This document shows positions 1 to 6,015 of a stretch of 6,799 nucleotides of DNA, piece after piece; within the stretch, counting starts at the first letter, position 1, and the number at the start of each line of letters is the position of its first letter. The position numbers and the translations under genes are program-made. The stretch covers positions 1-6,799 of the forward strand of contig CALAHA010000203.1 in NCBI GenBank assembly GCA_937891565.1. The letters are read 5' to 3'. The notes below the pieces were generated by a model. That model saw only the letters and a list, made by a program, of their open reading frames with translations. It did not search any database and had not been told where the DNA came from. Source of the stretch: an uncultured Ilumatobacter sp. (GTDB lineage Bacteria > Actinomycetota > Acidimicrobiia > Acidimicrobiales > Ilumatobacteraceae).

Positions 1-10
1 TCAGAGCCGG

Positions 11-1288
11 TCAGCCGACCGACCCCGCTATTTGGAGTTCGATCAGGCGACTCCATTCGACCGCATACTCGAGCGGGAGCATCCTGGTGACCGGATCAAT
101 AAAGCCCTCGACAATCAACCCCATCGCCTGCTCCTCCGAAAGCCCACGGGACATCAGGTAAAACAGCTGCTCGTCGGCGATCTTGGAGACTGTGGTTTCG
201 TGACCGATTTGAGCGTCACGTTCGCCGATCTCGGTGTCCGGGAACGTCTCGGACATCGAGTCCTCGTCGAGAATCAGTGCGTCGCATTCGACGTGGCTCT
301 TCGCACCGACAGCACCGACGTCGACGCGCACGAGGTCACGGTACGTGGCGATCCCGCCGTCTTTACTCATCGACTTCGTGATGATCTTTGAGACTGTATT
401 CGGCGCAGCGTGCACCATTTGGGCGCCGGTGTCTTGGTGCTGGCCCTTGCCTGCGTAGGCGACCGACAGCGCTTCACCGACAGCGCCATCACCAACCAGA
501 TAACAAGACGGGCACGTCAGGGTGAGCTTGGAGCCGATGTTGCCGTCGATCCATTTCATGTGACCGCCAGCTTCAACTCGGGCCCGCTTCGTGACGAGGT
601 TGTAAACGTTCGACGACCAGTTCTGAATGGTCGTGTAAGTGACGTGAGCATTCGGCTTGACGACGATCTCGACGACCGCTGAATGCAACGAGTCTTTGGT
701 GTAGATCGGGGCCGAGCAGCCGTCGATGTAGTGCACCTTGGAGCCTTCGTCGGCAATAACCAGCGTGCGGTCAAACTGGCCAGCACTTTCAGAGCTGTAT
801 TGGGAGTAGGCCTGCAGCGGCATCTCGACTTCGACGCCCGGCGGGACGTAAATGAACGAACCACCCGACCAGACCGCTGTGTTGAGCGCCGCGAACTTGT
901 TGTCGCCGGGCGAAATAATCGTGCCGAAGTACTGCTTGACGAGCTGCGGATACTCAACCAAGGCTGTGTCCATGTCGCAGAACAGGACCCCCTGCTTCTT
1001 CAGGTCGTCACGGCGCTTACGGTCAATGACTTCGGACTCGGACTCTGCTTTGGGGGGCTCGTTCGAACCCGCAAGGGGCACGTCCTGAGGACCGAGACAG
1101 TAATAAATATCCTGGAAATCGATGTCTGGCATGTTGGCCACGAGCCATTCGGCCATCGGCTGCTCATCGAACAAGCCCAGCGAACCGAGTCGGATCTCAG
1201 TCATCCAGTCAGGTTCGCCGTTACACCAGGCGATCTGTTCCACGATGCCCCGGTTGATGCCCTTGTCAGGCACGAAGGCGGAGAGCAC
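11..1288 (-). CDS. sufB: Fe-S cluster assembly scaffold SufB (short form)
   Basis: SufB is the cytosolic scaffold subunit that, with SufC and SufD, assembles Fe-S clusters and passes them to apoproteins. The 425-residue product carries family blocks in order: GEPDWM near residue 24, GDNKFAALNTAVWSGGSF at 128-145, QFDRTLVIADEGS at 171-183, the Cys of DGCSAP (C191), IQNW, VYNLVTKRA, HQDTG, C335 in ECDAL, and GHETTVSKI with H363 and E364, ending in GSVG. C191, C335, H363 and E364 match E. coli Cys254, Cys405, His433 and Glu434. Wording is closest to mycobacterial SufB, but no intein is present. The usual 460-490 residues are shortened at the N-terminus and by about 35 residues before residue 85. 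Asp319 replaces the common Gly of the YRGLV motif. A GTG start at 1288 is chosen because it lies 7 bases past the ferredoxin stop; GTG at 1273 is an alternative. Neither has a clear ribosome binding site. Reading further upstream would overlap the ferredoxin. Confidence 0.93.
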   Translation of the reverse strand: MLSAFVPDKGINRGIVEQIAWCNGEPDWMTEIRLGSLGLFDEQPMAEWLVANMPDIDFQDIYYCLGPQDVPLAGSNEPPKAESESEVIDRKRRDDLKKQGVLFCDMDTALVEYPQLVKQYFGTIISPGDNKFAALNTAVWSGGSFIYVPPGVEVEMPLQAYSQYSSESAGQFDRTLVIADEGSKVHYIDGCSAPIYTKDSLHSAVVEIVVKPNAHVTYTTIQNWSSNVYNLVTKRARVEAGGHMKWIDGNIGSKLTLTCPSCYLVGDGAVGEALSVAYAGKGQHQDTGAQMVHAAPNTVSKIITKSMSKDGGIATYRDLVRVDVGAVGAKSHVECDALILDEDSMSETFPDTEIGERDAQIGHETTVSKIADEQLFYLMSRGLSEEQAMGLIVEGFIDPVTRMLPLEYAVEWSRLIELQIAGSVG

Positions 1289-1295
1289 GGGCGAC

Positions 1296-1571
1296 CTAGG
1301 CGGCAGTGCCGTCGGCAGCGAACTCGGCCACGGGGACATCGACTTCGATGAAGATGCACTCGCCAGGGCAGGCCTCGGCAGCATGCACAACGGCGGCGAC
1401 GTCGCGATGGCTGACCCATGCAAGGCTGCCGGAGCCGCCGGGGTCGTTGAGTGGCTCACGATCTTGTGCGACGTAGGCAATCCCATCTTCGAGCTGAACG
1501 AAGACGTCAGGGCAGTGATCGACGCAGATGCCATCACCGGTACAGAGGTCTTGATCGATCCAAACTCGCAT
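1296..1571 (-). CDS. Small ferredoxin with Asp-containing cluster motif, upstream of sufB
   Basis: This 91-residue soluble electron carrier holds one Fe-S cluster. The cluster motif is C10-x2-D13-x2-C16-x3-C20-P21, completed by C68-P69 near the end; C72 is extra. Asp13 takes the place of the second Cys of a classical four-Cys ferredoxin. Pyrococcus furiosus ferredoxin has the same pattern, with Asp14 ligating the fourth iron, so the cluster may be [3Fe-4S] or an Asp-ligated [4Fe-4S]. The disulfide partner of the third motif Cys in the Pyrococcus protein appears missing here, so C20 may be free. The region between the two motifs is longer than in the Pyrococcus protein and includes a Gly/Ser-rich stretch at 44-49. 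It starts at ATG 1571 and stops 7 bases before sufB, so it is probably cotranscribed and may supply electrons for cluster assembly. That role is inferred from position; the ferredoxin call is secure. Confidence 0.9.
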   Translation of the reverse strand: MRVWIDQDLCTGDGICVDHCPDVFVQLEDGIAYVAQDREPLNDPGGSGSLAWVSHRDVAAVVHAAEACPGECIFIEVDVPVAEFAADGTAA

Positions 1572-1582
1572 GACGTGAGCGA

Positions 1583-1588
1583 ACGGTA
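1583..1588 (-). promoter_or_regulatory. Candidate -10 box for ferredoxin-sufB
   Basis: The minus strand reads TACCGT, a TAnnnT match, with 11 bases before the ferredoxin ATG. Initiation about 7 bases downstream would give a leader of roughly 5 bases. No convincing -35 box or Shine-Dalgarno was found. TAnnnT is a weak motif, so the call rests mainly on its position in a 44-base divergent gap. Confidence 0.3.
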
Positions 1589-1600
1589 GCGCTGCGGGCC

Positions 1601-1606
1601 TACATT
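1601..1606 (+). promoter_or_regulatory. Candidate -10 box for the S9 peptidase gene
   Basis: The plus strand reads TACATT, a TAnnnT match, 9 bases before the GTG start at 1616. The transcript would be leaderless or carry only 2-3 leader bases, which fits the absence of a Shine-Dalgarno. It lies only 12 bases from the opposing candidate box, so RNA polymerase could probably not occupy both at once. No -35 box is evident. Confidence 0.33.
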
Positions 1607-1615
1607 GACTCGATC

Positions 1616-3712
1616 GTGAACGTAGACAATTCCAAGAACAATCGTCACACCAACGCTCCGGCAGGCGCTCCCATTGCGCCTCGACGGCCCCACGTTTGGG
1701 ACCGGCCGACGGGGCCTGTCGATGACCAATTCGCTTGGATGCTCAATGTCGATGACCAGGAGTTTCTCGACCATCTCGCCGCCGAGAACACCTACAGCGA
1801 CGCCTACTTCGAGCCGCACGCCGAGGCGATCGAGACGTTGTACTCCGAGATCAAGTCGCGCGTGCAGGAATCCGACATATCAACGCCGGTACGCAACGGC
1901 GCCTGGTGGTACGTGGCAAGGACGCAAGAGGGCCTGAGCTATCCGGTCCACCATCGCGGGCCGACGATCGACACAGCCACCGAGGTGGTCCTCTTCGACG
2001 AGAACATCGAGTCTGCCGGGCACGAATACTTCGATCTCGGAGCGCTTGACGCATCGCATGACCACAGGTCGTTCGCCTGGTCGATCGACACAGCGGGCGA
2101 CGAGCGTTACCACATGCGGATCCGGGTGTTCGCCGACGACGGGACCTTCATCGACAGCGACGAACGCATCGACGGCGTAGCGAACGCTGGCACTGCCTGG
2201 TCGAGCGATGGTTCGTCGCTCTTCTACGTCCGCCCTGACGATCAGGAGCGACCTTTCCAGGTCTGGCGGCACAGCGTTGGCGACCTCACAACCGATGCCG
2301 ACGAACTGATCTTCGAAGAACTTGACGAACGATTTTTCGTGGCGATTGGCGAGACCCGTTCAAACGAGTGGATCGTCATCCACTCTGCGAGCAAGACGAG
2401 TGCTGAGGTTCGCCTCGCTCCGTCGGACCTCTCGGCGCCGTTCACGGTCGTCCGTCCGCGTCGCGATGGCATCGAGTATCAGGTCGACCATTGGGGCGAC
2501 CGGTTCGTGATGACGACCAACGACGCCGCTATCGACTTTCGTGTTCTCACGGCGCCACTCGACTCCGAATGGACCTCTGCCGATGCGTGGTCCGAGTTAA
2601 TCGCGCACATCCCCGGCCTGCGCATTAGTGGTGTCGAAGCATTCGCCGGGCACATTGTTGTGCACGAGTGGGCAGACGCCCAACCCCGGTTGCGCATCCT
2701 GTTTCGCGATGACGCTCTCCCTGAACGAACCGTCGAACTCGATGTTGCCCCGCACGACGTCGACCTCAGCGCGAACCCCGAATGGGAATCCGACACAATC
2801 CGGTTCGTTACCACGTCAATGGTCATGCCACCGTCGCTGTTCGAGGAACACGTGGCGACAGGCGAACGCGTCCTGCTTCGTCAACTTCCAACCCCCAACG
2901 TCGATCTCAAGCAATACGTCACGCGGCGCCTCTGGGCACCCAGCGGTGGAGACAATTCCGTCCTCGTGCCGCTCGACATCGTGCATCATGTCGATACGCC
3001 GCTCGACGGCACGGCTGCAACGGTCCTCTACGGCTACGGCTCGTACGAGGCGTCGATGGCGCCGTGGTTTTCGATCGCACGCATCTCGCTCCTCGATCGT
3101 GGCATGGTCTTCGCCCTTGCCCATCCCCGTGGCGGCGGCGAACTCGGGCGCCAGTGGTACCTCGATGGAAAGTTGCGCAACAAGCAGCACACGTTCGACG
3201 ACATGATTGCCTGCAGCGAGCACCTCGTCGAAGCCAAGATCACTGCTCCCGACCGCCTGGCAATCCGCGGCGGCTCAGCCGGTGGTCTGCTGGTTGGAGC
3301 GTGCATGACACAGCGACCAGACCTCTACGCAAGCGTCGTCGCTGAGGTCCCCTTCGTCGACATCGTGTCGACAATGAGCGATCCGACGCTGCCCCTCACG
3401 GTGACTGAATGGGAGGAGTGGGGCGATCCTCGTTCGGAACCGTTCGCATCGATCATGGCTGCCTACTCCCCCTACGACAACACGGTTGCGGCGGACTACC
3501 CGGCCGTGTTTGTCACCGCCGGATTGAACGATCCGCGAGTCAGCGTCCACGAGCCTGCCAAGTGGGTGGCGCGTCTTCGCGAGGTTGCAACGGGCAACGC
3601 CCCGATCGTCTTCCGAATCGAAATGGGTGCGGGCCATGGCGGCCCCACCGGCAGGTACGACGCCTGGCGCGACGAAGCGCGCACGCTCGCCTTCCTGCTC
3701 GCCACCGTCTAG
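1616..3712 (+). CDS. ptrB: Oligopeptidase B-like prolyl oligopeptidase family S9A peptidase
   Basis: Oligopeptidase B cleaves short peptides after Arg or Lys, usually in the cytosol; no signal peptide is visible. The 698-residue product matches the family length (E. coli PtrB is 686). Residues of roughly 45-430 should form the beta-propeller that excludes large substrates, and 430-698 the alpha/beta-hydrolase domain. The catalytic domain shows YGYGSYE from residue 472, HPRGGGELGRQW, the nucleophile Ser554 in GGSAGG, Asp639 in NDPRV, and His674 in GAGHGG, a complete triad in the right order. TEWEEWG (Glu598, 600, 601) matches the oligopeptidase B region that supplies acidic residues for basic-residue specificity. 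The GTG at 1616 is the only reasonable start: it precedes the conserved FAW-x-L region, and the frame is closed upstream by TGA at 1571-1573. The gene stands alone, divergent from ferredoxin-sufB and convergent with the MauE-like gene. The gene symbol is by family resemblance. Confidence 0.92.
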   Translation: MNVDNSKNNRHTNAPAGAPIAPRRPHVWDRPTGPVDDQFAWMLNVDDQEFLDHLAAENTYSDAYFEPHAEAIETLYSEIKSRVQESDISTPVRNGAWWYVARTQEGLSYPVHHRGPTIDTATEVVLFDENIESAGHEYFDLGALDASHDHRSFAWSIDTAGDERYHMRIRVFADDGTFIDSDERIDGVANAGTAWSSDGSSLFYVRPDDQERPFQVWRHSVGDLTTDADELIFEELDERFFVAIGETRSNEWIVIHSASKTSAEVRLAPSDLSAPFTVVRPRRDGIEYQVDHWGDRFVMTTNDAAIDFRVLTAPLDSEWTSADAWSELIAHIPGLRISGVEAFAGHIVVHEWADAQPRLRILFRDDALPERTVELDVAPHDVDLSANPEWESDTIRFVTTSMVMPPSLFEEHVATGERVLLRQLPTPNVDLKQYVTRRLWAPSGGDNSVLVPLDIVHHVDTPLDGTAATVLYGYGSYEASMAPWFSIARISLLDRGMVFALAHPRGGGELGRQWYLDGKLRNKQHTFDDMIACSEHLVEAKITAPDRLAIRGGSAGGLLVGACMTQRPDLYASVVAEVPFVDIVSTMSDPTLPLTVTEWEEWGDPRSEPFASIMAAYSPYDNTVAADYPAVFVTAGLNDPRVSVHEPAKWVARLREVATGNAPIVFRIEMGAGHGGPTGRYDAWRDEARTLAFLLATV

Positions 3713-3721
3713 TTTCACCAC

Positions 3722-3753
3722 GAATTCACCGCCGAGTTCACCGCCGAGTTCAC
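3722..3753. repeat. 12-bp tandem repeat between convergent genes
   Basis: The unit GARTTCACCGCC occurs at 3722-3733 and 3734-3745, followed by its first 8 bases at 3746-3753. The copies differ at one position (GAATTC versus GAGTTC). It fills most of the 48 bases between the peptidase stop and the MauE-like stop. I see no stem-loop with a T-tract, so an intrinsic terminator is not supported. Confidence 0.85.
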
Positions 3754-3760
3754 GGTCCAG

Positions 3761-4141
3761 CTAGATCAGCGCGACCCCGGCCACGGCAATCAGCGCAGCG
3801 TTGCGAGCGAGGTGGCCAGGGCCGAGCGGCTTCGCCGACCACGCCCCAAAGCAAGCACACGGCGGACGTTTCCCTTCGCTCAGACGAACCGCCAGCAGCG
3901 TGGTGAACGCGAGCAGAATGGCGAGCGCAACAAGGACTGCCGGACGCCTCGCAACCTGCACGACAAGGGCCGCCCCGACAACGATCTCGACCCACGGAAC
4001 AAATGGGATCACCCAGCGGGGCGCTCCAAGGCCGACAGCTTGAACGGGCCAATCTTGGCCTGCAGCGATCTTCGAACCACCGGCAACGAGAAAGACGAGG
4101 CCCAGGACGATCGAGGCGACCGTGCCGACCGTGCCGACCAT
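3761..4141 (-). CDS. MauE/DoxX-like four-helix membrane protein
   Basis: This 126-residue integral membrane protein has hydrophobic stretches at about 5-21, 44-62, 67-86 and 109-126. Family marks are an early GGSKIA, PFVPWVEIVVGA opening the second helix, a PCACFG motif (Cys95 and Cys97) after the third helix, and an Arg-Asn at 113-114 before the fourth. These fit the MauE branch of the DoxX-like superfamily. MauE is needed with the thioredoxin-like MauD to mature the disulfide-rich methylamine dehydrogenase small subunit, but most relatives have no tested role. ATG 4141 lies 1 base past the TGA of the metallohydrolase gene, implying cotranscription and coupled translation; upstream sequence in this frame lacks membrane character and overlaps that gene. 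A 9-bp tandem repeat encodes the first residues. Disulfide exchange with a thioredoxin-like partner is an inference. Confidence 0.85.
   Translation of the reverse strand: MVGTVGTVASIVLGLVFLVAGGSKIAAGQDWPVQAVGLGAPRWVIPFVPWVEIVVGAALVVQVARRPAVLVALAILLAFTTLLAVRLSEGKRPPCACFGAWSAKPLGPGHLARNAALIAVAGVALI
4118..4139. repeat. 9-bp tandem repeat at the MauE-like gene start
   Basis: The unit GACCGTGCC is present twice exactly (4118-4126, 4127-4135) plus four bases. On the minus strand it encodes the Val-Gly-Thr-Val-Gly-Thr run just after the start Met. Slippage would change the N-terminus in steps of three residues without breaking the frame. Confidence 0.85.
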
Positions 4142-4142
4142 A

Positions 4143-5132
4143 TCAACCGCCAACGCGGATGGTTTGTCCTTCGCGTGCGGCGAAGACCTCGACGCCAAAC
4201 TCGCGGCCGCACCGCTGAGCATCAGCAGTGAGCACGTCGAGCATCGCGTCGTCGTGCGTCGGGTCGTGGTGGAACAGTGCGAGTTGTTTTGCACCGGCAT
4301 GAGCAGCCACCCAGACCGCATACTCGATCGTGCAGTGGCCCCAGGTGGACTTACGAGCGAACTCACTCGGCGTGTACTGCGCGTCGTGGATCAGCAGGTC
4401 AGCGCCGCGACAGAGCTCGAGGGCGCCATCGTCGATCCCGAGCGATCCGTCGAACGGCATCTGATGATCACTGAGATACGCAACCGTTGCGCCGCGGGCC
4501 GTCACTCTGTACCCCAGCGTGTTGCCGACATGAGGAATCGAGCGGGCCATGACCTCGACGGGCACCGCGTCGGTGCCAATCGAGAACTCGTTCTGCCAGC
4601 ATTCGATGAAGTCGATCAATCCCGGCAGCATCTCGAGGTGCACGGGGAAGATCGGCGGTTTGATCGTGTCGGCGAACACCGATTGCAATGTCAGATCGCC
4701 CTCTTGGGCCGGGCCGTAAATCGTCAGATGTGAGCCGTCTTGCAGCAGTGGTGTGAAGAATGGCAGACCCTGGATGTGGTCCCAATGAAGATGACTCAGC
4801 AAGACCGTCGCTCGGAGCGCATCGTCGGAGGCGAGCCCCTGGCCGAAGTAGCGGAGCCCCGTTCCGAGGTCGAACAGCACCGGATCGATACCGTCAATGT
4901 TGAGCGACACACACGACGTGTTTCCGCCGTACTTGACGAGTTTGGAGCTGTGGCACGGTGTCGAACCACGGACGCCATGAAACGTCACATCAAACCCGTC
5001 GCCGTCCTTGGATGGCGCGGTGTGGAACTTGTGTTGATCCCCGATGCCGAAACGATACGGGTTCGTGCGCTTGTGCCGGAAATGCCGCGGGGTGACGTTC
5101 GTAACAGCAGCCTCCGCTACGTTCGACGGCAT
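4143..5132 (-). CDS. MBL-fold metallohydrolase
   Basis: This is a soluble metallo-beta-lactamase-fold hydrolase, probably with two bound metal ions. Numbered from ATG 5132 (329 residues), it has GVRGSTPC at 53-60, KYGGNTSC at 67-74, the metal motif H114-x-H116-x-D118-H119, H201 in IPHVGNTLGYRV, the SDH at 221-223, D250 in LLIHDAQYTPSEF, WGH at 264-266, and FHHDPTHDD near 287. The set fits the GSTP/YGGNT branch, which includes cyclic-nucleotide-phosphodiesterase-like proteins, but the substrate cannot be read from sequence. The start is uncertain. ATG 5132 has GAGGTGA 11 bases upstream and shares two bases with the divergent hydrolase ATG. GTG 4988 would give 281 residues beginning at the conserved core and remove the overlap. 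GTG 5165 is also open. Codons between 4988 and 5132 mostly end in G or C, which favours the long form. The MauE-like gene follows after 1 base. Confidence 0.88.
   Translation of the reverse strand: MPSNVAEAAVTNVTPRHFRHKRTNPYRFGIGDQHKFHTAPSKDGDGFDVTFHGVRGSTPCHSSKLVKYGGNTSCVSLNIDGIDPVLFDLGTGLRYFGQGLASDDALRATVLLSHLHWDHIQGLPFFTPLLQDGSHLTIYGPAQEGDLTLQSVFADTIKPPIFPVHLEMLPGLIDFIECWQNEFSIGTDAVPVEVMARSIPHVGNTLGYRVTARGATVAYLSDHQMPFDGSLGIDDGALELCRGADLLIHDAQYTPSEFARKSTWGHCTIEYAVWVAAHAGAKQLALFHHDPTHDDAMLDVLTADAQRCGREFGVEVFAAREGQTIRVGG
5118..5123 (+). promoter_or_regulatory. Candidate leaderless -10 box for the alpha/beta hydrolase gene
   Basis: TACGTT, a TAnnnT match, lies exactly 7 bases before the ATG at 5131. 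This is the spacing expected when transcription starts at or next to the start codon, and no Shine-Dalgarno precedes the ATG. A GTGACG at 5092-5097 resembles a -35 box, but its 20-base spacer is too long to trust. The box lies within the 5' part of the opposing metallohydrolase gene if that gene uses its long start. Confidence 0.42.
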
Positions 5133-6015
5133 GCCGGAATCACTCACCTCTGTCTCACTCGGCACCGTCGAGTTGGCCTGCCTGACGTCGCCGTCGATCG
5201 ACGATCACAAACGTCCGCTCGTTGTCTGCGTGCACGGCTTTCCTGACTCGGCGCATTCGTGGCGCCACCTCATGCCAGTCCTCGACGACGCCGGTTTCCG
5301 CGTCGTGGCTCCATTCCTTCGCGGCTACGCTCCGAGCGGTCTCGCAACGAATGGCGCATACCAAACCGGGGCATCGTCAAATGACATGAATGCGCTCCAC
5401 GAACACTTCGGCGGCGACCAGCGCGCCGTCATCATCGGCCACGACTGGGGGGCGCCGATTACCTACGGCGCAGCGTCATCGGCACGCGACCGCTGGAGCC
5501 GTGTCGTTGCAATGGCGGTTCCACCGGGCGCATCGCTGGGTTTGGCATTCGTCACGAACACGGAACAGTTGAAGAAGAGTTGGTACATGTTCTTCTTTCA
5601 ACATGGTCTGGCCGACATGGTCGTGCCAGCCGACGATTTCGCTTTCATCGACATGATCTGGCGCGATTGGTCCCCGGGGTACGACGCTGCTGCTGATCTG
5701 CCCGCTATCAAAGACGCAATGCGCGAGCCCGAGCACCTCGCCGCAGCACTCGGCTACTACCGCGCAGCACTCGGTGACGGATATCGAGATCCGGCGCTCG
5801 ATGACATTCAAGCCGCCACGCAAGCAGTGCCGATGCAGCCAACGTTGTACCTACACGGCGCGAACGACGGGTGCATCGGTGCCGAAGTTGCTGAGTCGGC
5901 TCGTTCCATGGTCGACGATCACGTCAAGATCGAGATCATTCGCGATGCCGGACACTTCTTGCACCTCGAAACACCCGACACCATCAACCAACGGATCTTG
6001 GAGTTTCTCTCATGA
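5131..6015 (+). CDS. Alpha/beta hydrolase, epoxide hydrolase-like
   Basis: This 294-residue protein is a soluble alpha/beta-fold hydrolase related to epoxide hydrolases and haloalkane or fluoroacetate dehalogenases. It shows the oxyanion-hole motif HGFP at 35-38, RGY at 64-66, the nucleophile elbow GHDWG with Asp105, the acid Asp246 in HGANDG, and the base His275 in AGHFLHLE. A lid near 140-215 carries SWYMFFFQ (150-157) and GYYRA (208-212), typical sites of the lid aromatics of epoxide hydrolases. An Asp nucleophile argues against an ordinary esterase, which would use Ser. Hydrolysis of an epoxide or C-halogen bond is the family expectation; the substrate is unknown. ATG 5131 is chosen for its position behind a TAnnnT box; the frame runs open to 5044 upstream, but that stretch has no hydrolase similarity and lies opposite the metallohydrolase. 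The next gene overlaps by ATGA, so the two are cotranscribed. Confidence 0.88.
   Translation: MPESLTSVSLGTVELACLTSPSIDDHKRPLVVCVHGFPDSAHSWRHLMPVLDDAGFRVVAPFLRGYAPSGLATNGAYQTGASSNDMNALHEHFGGDQRAVIIGHDWGAPITYGAASSARDRWSRVVAMAVPPGASLGLAFVTNTEQLKKSWYMFFFQHGLADMVVPADDFAFIDMIWRDWSPGYDAAADLPAIKDAMREPEHLAAALGYYRAALGDGYRDPALDDIQAATQAVPMQPTLYLHGANDGCIGAEVAESARSMVDDHVKIEIIRDAGHFLHLETPDTINQRILEFLS

Noticed and set aside
11..1288. Intein in SufB, as in Mycobacterium tuberculosis
   Set aside because: The sequence runs without interruption through all conserved blocks and no intein-sized insertion is present.
683..1351. 222-codon plus-strand frame opposite sufB
   Set aside because: It lies antisense to well-supported sufB and ferredoxin sequence and shows no recognisable motif, so it is a high-GC shadow frame.
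1289..1819. Upstream extension of the SufB reading frame to 1819 on the minus strand
   Set aside because: The frame is open, but it overlaps the ferredoxin and the start of the peptidase gene, and the residues there have no SufB similarity. The start was set at GTG 1288.
3713..3760. Intrinsic bidirectional terminator between the convergent genes
   Set aside because: The repeats are direct, not inverted, and there is no T-tract on either strand.
4122..4733. 203-codon plus-strand frame opposite the metallohydrolase
   Set aside because: The opposing frame carries the full HxHxDH motif set; this one is its shadow and has no family features.
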